Made by a program: the position numbers and the translations under genes
In this document: in pieces, positions 1 through 7,500 of the stretch
Numbering within the stretch: position 1 is the first letter of the stretch
How the letters are laid out: the number at the start of each line of letters is the position of its first letter
The notes under the pieces: model-generated
Seen by the model: the letters and a program-made list of their open reading frames with translations, nothing else
The model's database searches: none
What the model was told of the DNA's origin: nothing
Assembly: GCA_031082205.1 (NCBI GenBank)
Contig: JAVHLJ010000027.1
Span: 1 to 34,257 of the forward strand
Length of the DNA: 34,257 nucleotides
Direction of reading: 5' to 3'
From: Elusimicrobiales bacterium
GTDB taxonomy: Bacteria > Elusimicrobiota > Elusimicrobia > Elusimicrobiales > UBA9959

Positions 1-486
1 TATCTGACGGCTATAATAGACTGGCGTACGCGGTTTGTGTTGAGCTGGCGGCTATCCAATACGCTGGACAGCGGAACCTGCATGGAGGCGCTGGCAGAAG
101 CTCTGGCTCGGTATGGTAACCCGGAGATATTCAACACGGACCAGGGTTCGCAATTTACCAGCGATAAATTTACCGGGATGCTGTCCGCCCGAGGGATTTT
201 AATCAGCATGGACGGCCGCGGCCGGGCGCACGACAATATTTTTGTGGAACGGCTGTGGCGCACGGTCAAATACGAGGACATCTTCTTGAAGGGATACGGC
301 AGCATCCCGGAGGCCAGAGCGGGCTTGGAGGCGTACTTTGAGTTTTACAACAACCGGCGGTATCATCAGTCGCTGGATTACCGGACGCCGGCGCAGGAAT
401 ACTTTGGGACGGAGATTTGCGGCAGGCTGCCGCCAGTAGCAGGGAGATTGGAAGGCTTTGACAATTTCACCTTAGGGCGTGCCTAG
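1..486 (+). CDS. IS3-family transposase OrfB, DDE integrase core (5' end missing)
   Basis: This is the C-terminal part of an IS3-family transposase (rve integrase core), which cuts and joins DNA during transposition. The frame is open from base 1, so the true start lies outside the window. The catalytic triad is visible: Asp in AIIDWRTRF (visible residue 7), Asp in NTDQGSQF (residue 47) and Glu in NIFVERLWR (residue 83). There are 35 residues between the last two, the DD(35)E spacing of this family. The tail with FYNNRRYHQSLDYRTPAQ is the usual IS3/IS150 ending. It stops at 484-486. The element sits directly against a truncated outer-membrane gene and probably caused that truncation. Whether the full copy is active cannot be judged here. 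Confidence 0.93.
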   Translation, partial: YLTAIIDWRTRFVLSWRLSNTLDSGTCMEALAEALARYGNPEIFNTDQGSQFTSDKFTGMLSARGILISMDGRGRAHDNIFVERLWRTVKYEDIFLKGYGSIPEARAGLEAYFEFYNNRRYHQSLDYRTPAQEYFGTEICGRLPPVAGRLEGFDNFTLGRA

Positions 487-515
487 AACTGGTCTAAACA
501 AACCCGCCTACTTTA
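1..515 (+). mobile_element. IS3-family insertion sequence, 3' part only
   Basis: The window begins inside an IS3-type element and shows only the distal half of its transposase plus about 30 bp of right end. The segment after the transposase stop (487-515) looks like an IS3 right terminus, but the left end is outside the window, so the terminal inverted repeat and target duplication cannot be confirmed. The boundary at about 515 is placed where the reading frame of the neighbouring surface-protein gene opens (517). Confidence 0.7.
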
Positions 516-516
516 A

Positions 517-1539
517 ATATCGATCATTGCCATTCTCATCTTCGCGGCCGCGTCCAACGCGGCGGCGCTGTCCGTTGTTCTAACGGACGGGACAAAGATA
601 GAGGCCACGGAGCATAAGCGCATAAACTTAGAGACGATAGAGTTTACGACGCGTTACGGCCCTCTGAGGGTCAACGTAAATGATATCGCGGAGCCGGCGT
701 ATCTTAAGGCCGCGCCGCTTGTTAAGGCGGAAGAACCCCTTAAGATAGTGGTTTCGACTTTGGATTCCGGAGACGTTCAGAAGGTTTACTATGAAAACGG
801 GGTGGCGATAGCCACCGAGACTGTAAGCGGGCACGGGGTTTCTTTGGAGGGCAGGATTAAAGAGGGGGAGTACCTCGAATACTCGAGGGTGAATTATCGC
901 GGTTCCGCGGACGAACGAAGGGGCGGGCGGTCTTTTCATCCGTGGTTCTCCATCGACTATTTCGCCCGGTCCAACGCTTTTGACGGCTGGGAAGCGGATG
1001 TCGTGGATTGGGCGACGACATATGACCCCCTGGTCGAGGATAACTCCGATTATCGCCCGGGCGCGGGGCTGCGGTTGGGGTTCTCCACTTATAGGAGGCA
1101 GGATTTTACGATGGGGGTAAGTGTCGGATACATTGTGGGGCCCTACGCTAAGCTGAGCCTGGGCAGGGATACCTCCCCGACCACTTATTACGAAATAGCC
1201 GGCAAGGCCCGGACTTCGTTCGTGAGGGTTATGATGGAGTTCTCCCAGAGTCTTTATCTGTCAAAAAGTACCAGGTTTAATGTCGCCGGCAGTATCGGCG
1301 TGGCGGGTGGTCAGATCGAAATAACCGCGGACGAGACTACCCAGGCGGGGCATACCTGGTCCGGATCTTATTACTCAAGTTGGTTCGGGCCGTCGATGGA
1401 CCTTTCTGCGGGCATTATCCTGCCTTTCGAGAAAGAGCTCATCGAACTCGGGGTAAGAACATCCTTTTTCCCGTCGCAGAAGGACTTCCCCCGGTTCAAG
1501 TGGAGCCCTGTGGGGGCGTACATTAAAACTACTTTCTAG
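517..1539 (+). pseudogene. Outer-membrane beta-barrel protein, start codon lost next to the IS
   Basis: The frame is open from 517 and begins ISIIAILIFAAASNAAAL, a typical signal-peptide core, but no ATG/GTG/TTG precedes it before the stop at 514. The first standard start, GTG 748, lies far inside homologous sequence and would remove the export signal. The protein is a paralogue of the gene at 4384: both share a DGT-containing N-terminus followed by a conserved block (ETIEFTTRYGPLRVN here, EVIEAVTRFGTLNIN there), and both end in a beta-barrel with a C-terminal Phe. This copy lacks the MORN-repeat block; GEYLEY runs straight into SRVNY, matching GDYREY and SRVLY on either side of the MORN block in the paralogue. 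It is probably a start-less remnant, although rescue by an IS-borne or ATA/ATC start is possible. The barrel half is intact. Confidence 0.72.
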
Positions 1540-1596
1540 GGTTTTCTGCGGCTGGCTAGGTTTTTTGAGTGAAATATTTCCGGCGGGCATATTATC

Positions 1597-3141
1597 ATGG
1601 CTGAACTAATCGGCGAGAGCGGGGCATGGGGCGAGATCCGCAAGGGGCTGCTGCGTGTGGGGCTCAAGGTCGGTTCGCCGGCCGATATCGCGCCGCTGCT
1701 TGAGCGGCTGAAGGCGGAGCTGGAGCCGTCTATCGGGCGCAAGACGGCCGAGGCGGCCGCGGCCGTCGGGGAGCTGGAGCGGCAGATATCCGCCCTGCTG
1801 GCCGAGCCGGGTTTCTTCTGTGCCATCGTCAACTGGTTCCTCATCGCAAAGCGCAGGCTGGCCGTCCGCCGGGTCAATGCGGATAAAGATCGATATATCG
1901 TTTCTTTGCGGGATAATGTCGCGCGGCTGGAATATCTGCAGAATTCGCCGGAGCTTGCCGGCGCGCGGGCTGAGCTGGCGGTCGTGGAGCAGCTTAAGCG
2001 GCTGCCGGAGGGCTATATCGTCCTAAACGATGTGCGGCTGCGTGCGTCGCGGTTCCATCGGTATAACGGGGTCCCTCTTCAGAGCGCGCAGATAGACCAC
2101 CTGGTGATCTCGCCGGCGGGGATATTCGTCATAGAGACCAAGGTCTGGAGCCGGGAGTTCGTGGCGTCCGGGCAGTATCACGATCCTTTCGACCAGGTGG
2201 GGCGGGCTGGTTATCTCTGCTACGACACGGTGAAGCCGTTCGGCAAGGTGCAGGTGCGCGGTATAATCGCCGCGGCCGGGCATCTGCCAGAGAAGCCCGA
2301 CGAGGCCAGGGTCGCGGTGCGCCGCATTGAGGAACTTAACGGCTACATCACCTATTTCAAGGATAAGGCGCTGGGCCCCGAACTTATGGCCGAGCTCAGG
2401 GAGTACCTGGGGCATATGGTCGGCGGGAGTATCATGGCCGGCGTGAGCCCGGTGATGGACGTGCTTTTTGTCCGTCAGCGCGAAAGAGACAAGACGGGGG
2501 TGTTTATGCGGAATCTGTTTTTGCTGGCGTCCGGCGCCCTTTTACTGATCGCGTATGTTATCAAAGGCGAGCGGATGGTCATGGGGTATTTTGATTTCGG
2601 GCCGGTATTTTATCTGCTCTTTCTCGTGGGCGGCGTGCTTTTTGCGTTCGGCGCCATGGCGACGCAGACCGCCCGGGTGGTCAAACGGCGTGTGACTAAC
2701 AAAGTCGCGGCCAAGACCGGCCTGAATGTGAGGGGGTACAAGCTACGCAGCCGCTGGAACCTCATCGAGAGCCTTATCGCGCTGGTCACCGCGCTCATAC
2801 AGCTGATAACTTCCAAGGTGCGCGTTAAGGTGGTCGAATCCGAGGCGGCCGGCGGCGCGCCGTCGCCCATGCCCGCTCAGCCGATGAAGAGCCGGGCCGT
2901 CCTTATTCCAACCGAGCCGCCGCCGTTGTCGAAAGAAGAACGGGACCGCAAGTATATGCCGCCGGCCATGCGAGAGGCGCTGGAGGCGCAGGAGAAAGCT
3001 TTTACGGACGCGCATCCCGTTTGTCCGCACTGCAATAAGCCGCTGGTGCTGCGGGTTTACGGTAAGGGGCCGGACGCCGGCAAGCGCTTCTGGGGCTGCC
3101 ACAATTATCCTGTCTGCCGGCACACCGCGCCTTTTGAATAA
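1597..3141 (+). CDS. NERD-domain membrane protein with C-terminal topoisomerase-type zinc ribbon
   Basis: The protein has 514 residues. Residues about 125-250 form a NERD (nuclease-related) domain, a PD-(D/E)XK-like fold. AQIDHLVIS gives Asp167 and FVIETKVW gives Glu180 and Lys182, the D...ExK signature. Two hydrophobic segments follow (about 305-325 and 332-355). A Pro-rich linker leads to a Cys4 zinc ribbon at about 476-508 (CPHCNKP ... FWGCHNYPVC), of the type at topoisomerase I C-termini that contacts DNA. The N-terminal 110 residues look helical. NERD proteins are thought to act on nucleic acids, but their substrates are poorly known; membrane anchoring suggests a role at incoming DNA. 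The ATG at 1597 was chosen as the first start in frame after the preceding stop; SD support is weak. It lies upstream of a DUF1016 nuclease in a defence-like region. Confidence 0.85.
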   Translation: MAELIGESGAWGEIRKGLLRVGLKVGSPADIAPLLERLKAELEPSIGRKTAEAAAAVGELERQISALLAEPGFFCAIVNWFLIAKRRLAVRRVNADKDRYIVSLRDNVARLEYLQNSPELAGARAELAVVEQLKRLPEGYIVLNDVRLRASRFHRYNGVPLQSAQIDHLVISPAGIFVIETKVWSREFVASGQYHDPFDQVGRAGYLCYDTVKPFGKVQVRGIIAAAGHLPEKPDEARVAVRRIEELNGYITYFKDKALGPELMAELREYLGHMVGGSIMAGVSPVMDVLFVRQRERDKTGVFMRNLFLLASGALLLIAYVIKGERMVMGYFDFGPVFYLLFLVGGVLFAFGAMATQTARVVKRRVTNKVAAKTGLNVRGYKLRSRWNLIESLIALVTALIQLITSKVRVKVVESEAAGGAPSPMPAQPMKSRAVLIPTEPPPLSKEERDRKYMPPAMREALEAQEKAFTDAHPVCPHCNKPLVLRVYGKGPDAGKRFWGCHNYPVCRHTAPFE

Positions 3142-3257
3142 GGCGTCGGCTAAAGCGGCGATTAATCTTTCCCTGTAAAAATCATCCCATCGGCGGGCCG
3201 GGGGTGCGACGCTACGTTGTCGCACCCGGTGTCTACACTTTAAGTGAAGGGGGGACT
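3142..3257. other. Intergenic region with family C palindrome copy C1
   Basis: This 116-bp gap holds one strong hairpin: GGGTGCGAC (3202-3210) pairs perfectly with GTCGCACCC (3219-3227) around the loop GCTACGTT. The same core recurs at 4291-4307, 6557-6574 and 29632-29647. A Shine-Dalgarno sequence (GAAGGGGGG) follows just before the ATG at 3258. I see no clear -35/-10 pair. Confidence 0.8.
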
Positions 3258-4283
3258 ATGCCCGGGATGCCTGTCAAAAATTATGGTGCGCTGCTGGCGG
3301 AGATAAAGTCGCGCGTGCGCGCGGCGCAGTACACCGCGCTGCGGGCGGTCAACAGGGAGCTGGTCGGGCTTTACTGGGATATCGGGCGGCTGATAGTTGA
3401 GCGGCAGAAGCGGGAGGCCTGGGGGCGGTCGGTGGTGGAGCGGCTGGCGGCGGACCTGCGGGCGGAGTTTCCGGGGGTGCGGGGGTTTTCGGCCCAGAAT
3501 CTCTGGTATATGAGGCAGGTTTATGGCGCTTATTGCGGGAGCGCAAATCTCCAACCATTGGTTGGAGAAATAGGCTGGGCGAAGCATATCCTGATAATCT
3601 CCAGATGCGGGGAGGGGCAGGAGCGCGAGTTTTACATCCGCATGACCCGCAAGTACGGCTGGACCAAAGCCGTTCTCGCGCTCAATATCGAGGCCGGTAC
3701 TTATCACAAGTATCTGCGCAACCAGACCAATTTCGACGCGGCGGTGCCGGATAAGGTCAGGCAGCAGGCGAAGCTGGCCGTTAAGGACGAGTACGCTTTC
3801 GATTTCCTGGAGCTGGGCGAGGAGCACAGCGAAAGGGAGCTGGAAAGCGCGCTCATGCGCAAGGTGGGCCGGTTCCTGGCCGAGATGGGCGGCGCTTTTA
3901 CTTTCGCGGGCAGCCAGTTCCGGCTTGAAATCGAAGGGCAGGAGTATTTCATCGATATACTGCTCTATCACCGTCATCTTAAATGCCTGGTGGCCGTCGA
4001 GTTGAAAGTGGGGGAATTCCTGCCGGAGTATGTCGGCAAGATGCAGTTCTACCTGGCGGCGCTCGACGACCTGGTCCGGCGGCCGGACGAGAATCCTTCC
4101 ATCGGCATACTGATCTGCAAGAGCAAGAAGCGGACTATCGTGGAATATTCGCTGCGGGAATCGCGCAAACCCATAGGCGTTTCCACTTACAAACTGTTCA
4201 AGGCCCTGCCCGGCGAGCTGAAGACGCAGCTGCCGTCGCCCGAGCAGGTATCGCTGCTGCTGGAGGAGGGGCTGATGGAATAG
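3258..4283 (+). CDS. DUF1016 (YhcG-type) PD-(D/E)XK nuclease-domain protein
   Basis: This protein has 341 residues. The DUF1016 N-terminal domain covers about 10-155 (VNRELVGLYWDIGRLI, FSAQNLWYMRQVY, GWAKHILII, EREFYIRM). The C-terminal PD-(D/E)XK domain has Asp233 in YFIDILLYH and Glu248/Lys250 in AVELKVG, so the nuclease site looks intact. ATG 3258 is preferred over an upstream in-frame start at 3204 because GAAGGGGGG sits just before it and the upstream codons only read through a palindrome. Residues 97-107 (NLQPLVGEIGW), between the two N-terminal motifs, are encoded by a perfect palindrome at 3548-3568. That palindrome belongs to a family found in intergenic arrays nearby. The gene is bracketed by two copies of another palindrome (3202-3227 and 4285-4313), as if it were a mobile cassette. 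Family substrates are unknown to me; a DNA-processing or defence role is inferred. Confidence 0.9.
   Translation: MPGMPVKNYGALLAEIKSRVRAAQYTALRAVNRELVGLYWDIGRLIVERQKREAWGRSVVERLAADLRAEFPGVRGFSAQNLWYMRQVYGAYCGSANLQPLVGEIGWAKHILIISRCGEGQEREFYIRMTRKYGWTKAVLALNIEAGTYHKYLRNQTNFDAAVPDKVRQQAKLAVKDEYAFDFLELGEEHSERELESALMRKVGRFLAEMGGAFTFAGSQFRLEIEGQEYFIDILLYHRHLKCLVAVELKVGEFLPEYVGKMQFYLAALDDLVRRPDENPSIGILICKSKKRTIVEYSLRESRKPIGVSTYKLFKALPGELKTQLPSPEQVSLLLEEGLME
3548..3568 (+). repeat. Family A palindrome A1, inside the DUF1016 coding sequence
   Basis: The arms TCTCCAACCA and TGGTTGGAGA pair perfectly over 10 bp around a single central T, followed by AAATA. Read in the gene's frame it encodes NLQPLVGE. 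Eight related palindromes lie in intergenic DNA (6237-6297, 7252-7314, 9199-9315), all in the same orientation with the same right flank. Confidence 0.9.
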
Positions 4284-4284
4284 G

Positions 4285-4313
4285 GGGGGGCGACACTACG
4301 TTGTCGCACCCCC
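4285..4313. repeat. Family C palindrome C2, directly after the DUF1016 gene
   Basis: GCGACA (4290-4295) and TGTCGC (4302-4307) form arms around CTACGT, extended by a G run on the left and a C run on the right with one bulged A. It begins immediately after the DUF1016 stop codon. No T tract follows, so it does not look like an intrinsic terminator. Together with C1 it frames the DUF1016 gene. Confidence 0.8.
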
Positions 4314-4383
4314 GGGTTATCCTATTTCCATGGGCGCCTGCGTGATCGGGGGATCGTCGCGTCACTACTGAACCGGAGGGGTT

Positions 4384-5763
4384 ATGAAAAACATTATCGT
4401 CCTGCTCGCTTTGGTGGTCTTAGCCGAAGTCTGTGCGGCTAAGATGGTGATACTAAAGGACGGGACCACCCTAGACGCCGTCACCCTGGAAGACAAGGGC
4501 GAGGTGATAGAGGCCGTCACCAGGTTCGGCACTTTGAACATAAACAGGTCCGAGATAGACAACCTGGCCGAGCTGGGCCTGGCCGCTAAGCCGGCGGAGG
4601 CGGGCCCCCTGACCGGCGGGCTTGAGATCATAACGACGCAGAATCCCGACGGGGTGGTGCGGGTGGATTATTATTCGGGCCGGCAAAAGACGGGGACGCA
4701 TTATTTTTCCGCGGGCGGGGCGCTTTTGCGCGCGGAGGGGACCGCGGGGGACGGCGATTACCGCGAGTATTTCGCCGACGGCAAGGTGAAGCGTGAAAAG
4801 ACCATGATAGACGGCCTTAATAACGGCGTTTCCCGCTCGTATTACCCGGACGGCACGCTGCAGAACGAGGTTTATTTCATAAACGGCAGGATGAACGGGG
4901 CCTTTAAGTTCTACGACCGTTCGGGCAAGCTGCTCCAGGAGCGCAGCTATGTGGACGGCGTCGCCAGCGGCTATTTCCGCGAGTTCAACCAGGACGGCTC
5001 GGTTAAGTCCAGGGTGCTCTACGTGAACGGCGTCCCCGCCGGGGAAAAGCCGCCCGCCCGCGAGGAACCCCCGGTTTACCGGCCGGAGCCTCCGGCCCGG
5101 GCGCCTGCCGCGCCTAAAGCGGCGGGGATACTCTCTAAGCCTCAGACCGTCTTCCTGACGCCGGAGGTCTTCAGTGTCGGGGGCGCGGATAAGAAATGGG
5201 AGGAGAATTACGAGGCGGGGTTCGATCTGATCGCCTCGATCTGGGATTACACTTCGGGGGAGTTCAAGTCCTATCCCGGCTTTGGCGTGACCTTCGGAGT
5301 GAATTTAGGGGCTTACAAGGATTCGCCCGGCTATATAGCGTTCAGTTATATAAAGGGCCCTTCGGCGGAGATCGACATGACGTTCAATGATTCCGTGTTT
5401 GGCCCCGGGTATTATAACGAGGAGGTCGAGACCAGCTTCATGCGCTTTGTCGGGGGATATAAATTCGTTTCCCCGATCGAGGGCAATTCCCTGTTTTTTA
5501 TCGATCTTAACGGGGGATTCGGCCGCGGCAAGGTGGAATCGAGTTACTCTGAGAATAGTTTCCTGGGGTATTATTCCGGCTCCGCTTCCGAGAGCTGGAG
5601 CGGCATGACCTGGTCGGCGAGCCCCGGCATTGCGTGGGAATATCCGGGTTATATCCTGGAGTTCGGCGTCAGGTACACCGTGTTCCCCAAGCTCAAGGAT
5701 AGCGACACCTTTGCGGATATCAGCTGGCGGCCGTTCAGCCTGTATCTGAATTTTGTGTTTTAA
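4384..5763 (+). CDS. Secreted MORN-repeat / outer-membrane beta-barrel protein
   Basis: The protein has 459 residues. It starts with a signal peptide (MKNIIVLLALVVLAEVCA, cleavage near AAK) after a good SD (GGAGGGG). Residues about 20-65 form a small domain beginning VILKDGTTLDAV. Residues about 115-220 are MORN_2-type repeats, each around a YxDGxL/GxxNG pattern (YFADGKVK, YYPDGTLQ, FYDRSGKL, FNQDGSVK). A Pro-rich linker (about 222-250) leads to a beta-barrel of roughly 200 residues ending in FVF, the terminal aromatic signature of proteins inserted by BAM. It is the intact paralogue of the start-less gene at 517, which lacks the MORN block. MORN_2 repeats are usually surface or interaction modules. 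Function is unknown; an outer-membrane location is inferred. The NERD and DUF1016 genes lie between the two paralogues. Confidence 0.82.
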   Translation: MKNIIVLLALVVLAEVCAAKMVILKDGTTLDAVTLEDKGEVIEAVTRFGTLNINRSEIDNLAELGLAAKPAEAGPLTGGLEIITTQNPDGVVRVDYYSGRQKTGTHYFSAGGALLRAEGTAGDGDYREYFADGKVKREKTMIDGLNNGVSRSYYPDGTLQNEVYFINGRMNGAFKFYDRSGKLLQERSYVDGVASGYFREFNQDGSVKSRVLYVNGVPAGEKPPAREEPPVYRPEPPARAPAAPKAAGILSKPQTVFLTPEVFSVGGADKKWEENYEAGFDLIASIWDYTSGEFKSYPGFGVTFGVNLGAYKDSPGYIAFSYIKGPSAEIDMTFNDSVFGPGYYNEEVETSFMRFVGGYKFVSPIEGNSLFFIDLNGGFGRGKVESSYSENSFLGYYSGSASESWSGMTWSASPGIAWEYPGYILEFGVRYTVFPKLKDSDTFADISWRPFSLYLNFVF

Positions 5764-5778
5764 CCGGACGGAGGATAT

Positions 5779-6216
5779 ATGGGGATGATGATAGGGCTCT
5801 CCTGCGGCTGCGGCTATCATAAGGAGTTCTCCATCGGCGTAGGCATGATGTGGGGAGATCTTTTTGAGTTGCCGCTCAAGGCGGGCGGGTTTGTCTCTTT
5901 GCGCAAGCTGCTGTCCGACCGCGCGGAATACGACCTGGTGAAGATACTTCTGGAGGAGAAGCGGGGCAAATGCGCCGATTACGGCCAGGCCCTGTTCAGA
6001 TGTCCCAAGTGCAGGACTTTTACCGAGCGGTTCCACTACCTGATCGAATATCCCGGCGGGCGGTATTCCAGGCCCTGCGATTGCGGCAAGTGCGGCGCCG
6101 CGCTGGAGATGATCCCTTGCGGCGACGAGGACGACGACGGGCCGGACTTTTCGGCTTATCCCTGCCCCCGCTGCGGCAAGCCGCTGAGCGGCGGGATCGT
6201 AGGAATGTGGGATTAG
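5779..6216 (+). CDS. Small zinc-ribbon protein, function unknown
   Basis: This 145-residue protein has no signal peptide. It begins 15 bp after the barrel gene behind GGAGG, so it is probably co-transcribed. It contains three cysteine clusters: CGCGYHK near the N-terminus, CPKCRTF with CDCGKCGA in the middle, and CPRCGKP near the C-terminus. These suggest two or three zinc ribbons. I do not recognise a named family. Such proteins commonly bind nucleic acid or partner proteins, but nothing here fixes the role. The coding sequence ends directly before the first palindrome array. Confidence 0.72.
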   Translation: MGMMIGLSCGCGYHKEFSIGVGMMWGDLFELPLKAGGFVSLRKLLSDRAEYDLVKILLEEKRGKCADYGQALFRCPKCRTFTERFHYLIEYPGGRYSRPCDCGKCGAALEMIPCGDEDDDGPDFSAYPCPRCGKPLSGGIVGMWD

Positions 6217-6236
6217 GGGGGCGGCTGGACCCAAAA

Positions 6237-6297
6237 CTGCAGCCAATGGTTGCAGAAATAGGGTTGGCCCGCAATTCTCGCACCATTGGTGCGAGAA
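6237..6297 (+). repeat. Palindrome array 1, family A copies A2 and A3
   Basis: A2 (6237-6255) has arms CTGCAGCCA and TGGTTGCAG with one mismatch around a central A. A3 (6275-6297) has perfect 11-bp arms TTCTCGCACCA and TGGTGCGAGAA around a central T. Both are followed by AAATA, and they start 38 bp apart. Read on the plus strand they would encode LQPMVAEIG and ILAPLVREIA, close to the LQPLVGEIG encoded inside the DUF1016 gene. The region carries no plausible gene. Confidence 0.88.
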
Positions 6298-6338
6298 ATA
6301 GCCGCCAGAGGGAAAAAATGTCGGGGGGCTGACCGAAT

Positions 6339-6499
6339 TTGATGTTCCAGATCGGAACATCAAGTTTAAGGCGGTTTGAGGTGCCAATTTGGCACCTCAA
6401 GTGGCGTGTATCCAAGGTCGCAATTTGCGGCCTTGAATCTTGAAGTCACAATTTGTGACTTCAAGATCGGGCTGTTTGAGGTCACAGCCTGTATCCTTC
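6339..6499 (+). repeat. Palindrome array 1, family B copies B4, B3, B2, B1 and decayed B7
   Basis: Five palindromes lie in series. B4 (6339-6363) has arms TTGATGTTCC/GGAACATCAA. B3 (6376-6400) has TTGAGGTGCCAA/TTGGCACCTCAA. B2 (6413-6435) has CAAGGTCGCAA/TTGCGGCCTTG with one mismatch. B1 (6437-6467) has perfect 15-bp arms. B7 (6476-6499) is degenerate. Arms differ between copies but change together on both sides. Each would read on the plus strand as a variant of LRSQFVTS (FQIGTSS, LRCQFGTSS, PRSQFAAL, LKSQFVTS, LRSQPVSF), the motif encoded by the palindrome in the ORF6N gene at 6830-6850. Confidence 0.88.
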
Positions 6500-6556
6500 T
6501 ATCCGGTCGGAATGGTGGTGGGAAAACGCCCGGTATCACAAAATGTTATACCGAGG

Positions 6557-6574
6557 CCGACACTACGTTGTCGC
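6557..6574. repeat. Family C palindrome C3, upstream of the ORF6N gene
   Basis: CGACA and TGTCG form short arms around CTACGT, as in C1, C2 and C5. It lies about 50 bp before the ORF6N start codon. Confidence 0.75.
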
Positions 6575-6626
6575 GCGGGTGTTTTACGATATAGCAGTGG
6601 GCGAAGGTATCGCAAGGGGAGGTTAT

Positions 6627-7154
6627 ATGCCGGGGGACATGATACCGAAAGAGGTGCTGGAGTCTAAGATATTCCTGATCCGGGGGCACAAGGTGATGCT
6701 GGACCGGGACCTGGCGGCGCTTTACGGGGTGGAGGTGAAGGCGCTGAATCAGGCGGTTAAGCGGAATATGGAGCGGTTCCCGCCGGATTTTATGTTCATA
6801 TTGGACAAGCAGGAAGCCCAGGTTTGTTCAAGGTCACAATTTGTGACCTTAAAGCGCGGGCAGAATATCAAATATCTGCCGTATGCCTTTACCGAGAACG
6901 GCATTGCCATGCTGTCGAGCGTCTTAAACAGTTCCCGAGCGATCCAGGTGAACGTCCAGATAATGAGGACCTTCACGCGGCTGCGGGAGCTGCTGGCGGG
7001 GCACGCTGACCTGCGGCGTAAGATAGAAGAGCTGGAGCGGCGCTATGACGGCCAGTTCCGGGCGGTGTTCCAGGCGATACGGGGGCTTATAGACGCGCCG
7101 GCGCGGAAGGTCAGGAAGATCGGTTTCACGCCGCCGGATAAAACGGAGAATTAG
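6627..7154 (+). CDS. ORF6N-domain (KilA-N-like) DNA-binding protein
   Basis: The protein has 175 residues. Residues about 10-115 match the ORF6N domain: KIFLIRGHKVMLDRDLAALY, a segment ending NMERFPPDFMF, then LPYAFTENGIAMLSSVLNS and the stretch through IMRTFTRLREL. A coiled-coil tail follows (about 125-150). ATG 6627 is preferred because GGGGAGG lies just before it; an in-frame ATG at 6543 falls in repeat sequence. ORF6N proteins are common in phages and mobile elements and are thought to bind DNA. A perfect palindrome at 6830-6850 encodes SRSQFVTL within the domain and belongs to the family B repeats of the adjacent arrays. The gene has a family C palindrome upstream and a decayed one after its stop, the same bracketing as the DUF1016 gene. 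Confidence 0.9.
   Translation: MPGDMIPKEVLESKIFLIRGHKVMLDRDLAALYGVEVKALNQAVKRNMERFPPDFMFILDKQEAQVCSRSQFVTLKRGQNIKYLPYAFTENGIAMLSSVLNSSRAIQVNVQIMRTFTRLRELLAGHADLRRKIEELERRYDGQFRAVFQAIRGLIDAPARKVRKIGFTPPDKTEN
6830..6850 (+). repeat. Family B palindrome B0, inside the ORF6N coding sequence
   Basis: AAGGTCACAA and TTGTGACCTT pair perfectly over 10 bp around a central T. In frame it reads RSQFVTL, at the place where ORF6N-family proteins typically carry LRSQ/LRCQ-type residues (from memory of the family). Copies B1 and B5 in flanking arrays share its centre almost exactly. Confidence 0.9.
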
Positions 7155-7314
7155 GGGGCGACGCTGCGAACTTACTTGTTGCAAAATTTGCACCAAGTGT
7201 TAATACGCCGGCGGCTTTTGGTCCATCGGGCGGGTGCGGCGGGAATTAAAACTGCAGCCGATGGTTGCAGAAATGGGTCCGCTCCGCAATTCTCTCACCA
7301 ATGGTTAGAGAATT
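7155..7314. repeat. Palindrome array 2: decayed C4, then family A copies A4 and A5
   Basis: Directly after the ORF6N stop, GGGGGCGACGCT resembles the left half of the family C palindrome, but the right half is disrupted (C4). A4 (7252-7270) is CTGCAGCC/GGTTGCAG and A5 (7288-7314) is AATTCTCTCACCA/TGGTTAGAGAATT, each with one mismatch. A4 and A5 repeat the order, 38-bp period and flanks of A2 and A3 at 6237-6297. No gene is visible in the region. Confidence 0.8.
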
Positions 7315-7387
7315 ACCTAAGCCTAAAATAGCGCCTTAAGAGCGCGAACTTATTATGGTTTGCGAAAAGTCGACCGCTCACCGGTAC

Positions 7388-7412
7388 GTATCAATTTTTT
7401 GAAAATTGATAC
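7388..7412. promoter_or_regulatory. Perfect inverted repeat upstream of abiEi, probable operator
   Basis: GTATCAATTTT and AAAATTGATAC form 11-bp perfect arms around TTG, followed by a further TTGATAC half-site. It lies about 90 bp before the AbiEi start, in AT-rich DNA unlike the surroundings. AbiEi antitoxins are known to repress their own promoter by binding inverted repeats, so an operator is the natural reading. Confidence 0.6.
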
Positions 7413-7435
7413 TTTTTGATACTTGGGGGTAAGTC

Positions 7436-7493
7436 TTGACAGGGGTATAAGCGTGTGGTAGGCTATAGTATAATACCCTTAAAAATTAAGGGT
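7436..7493 (+). promoter_or_regulatory. abiE promoter region with hairpin over the ribosome-binding site
   Basis: TTGACA (7436-7441) and TATAAT (7469-7474) are both present but 27 bp apart, too far for one classical pair; TATAGT at 7464 is an alternative. Immediately downstream ACCCTTAA (7475-7482) pairs with TTAAGGGT (7486-7493). The right arm contains AAGGG, the only candidate Shine-Dalgarno sequence for the ATG at 7501. The repeat could therefore act as an operator on DNA, as a hairpin hiding the ribosome site, or both. Confidence 0.5.
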
Positions 7494-7500
7494 TTTGTAT

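Noticed and set aside
748-1539. Intact 263-codon gene starting at GTG 748
   Set aside because: Homology and a signal-peptide core continue upstream to 517. A start at 748 would leave an outer-membrane barrel with no export signal.
3204-3257. Upstream extension of the DUF1016 gene to an earlier start
   Set aside because: The added codons only translate palindrome C1 and the SD. The start at 3258 has a good ribosome site.
4285-4313. Intrinsic terminator after the DUF1016 gene
   Set aside because: The hairpin has no T tract, and the same core occurs upstream of other genes, so a repeat or operator reading is better.
6376-6594. Small open frames across palindrome array 1
   Set aside because: They consist of successive palindromes read through, lack an SD, and their peptide similarity to ORF6N comes from the repeat itself.
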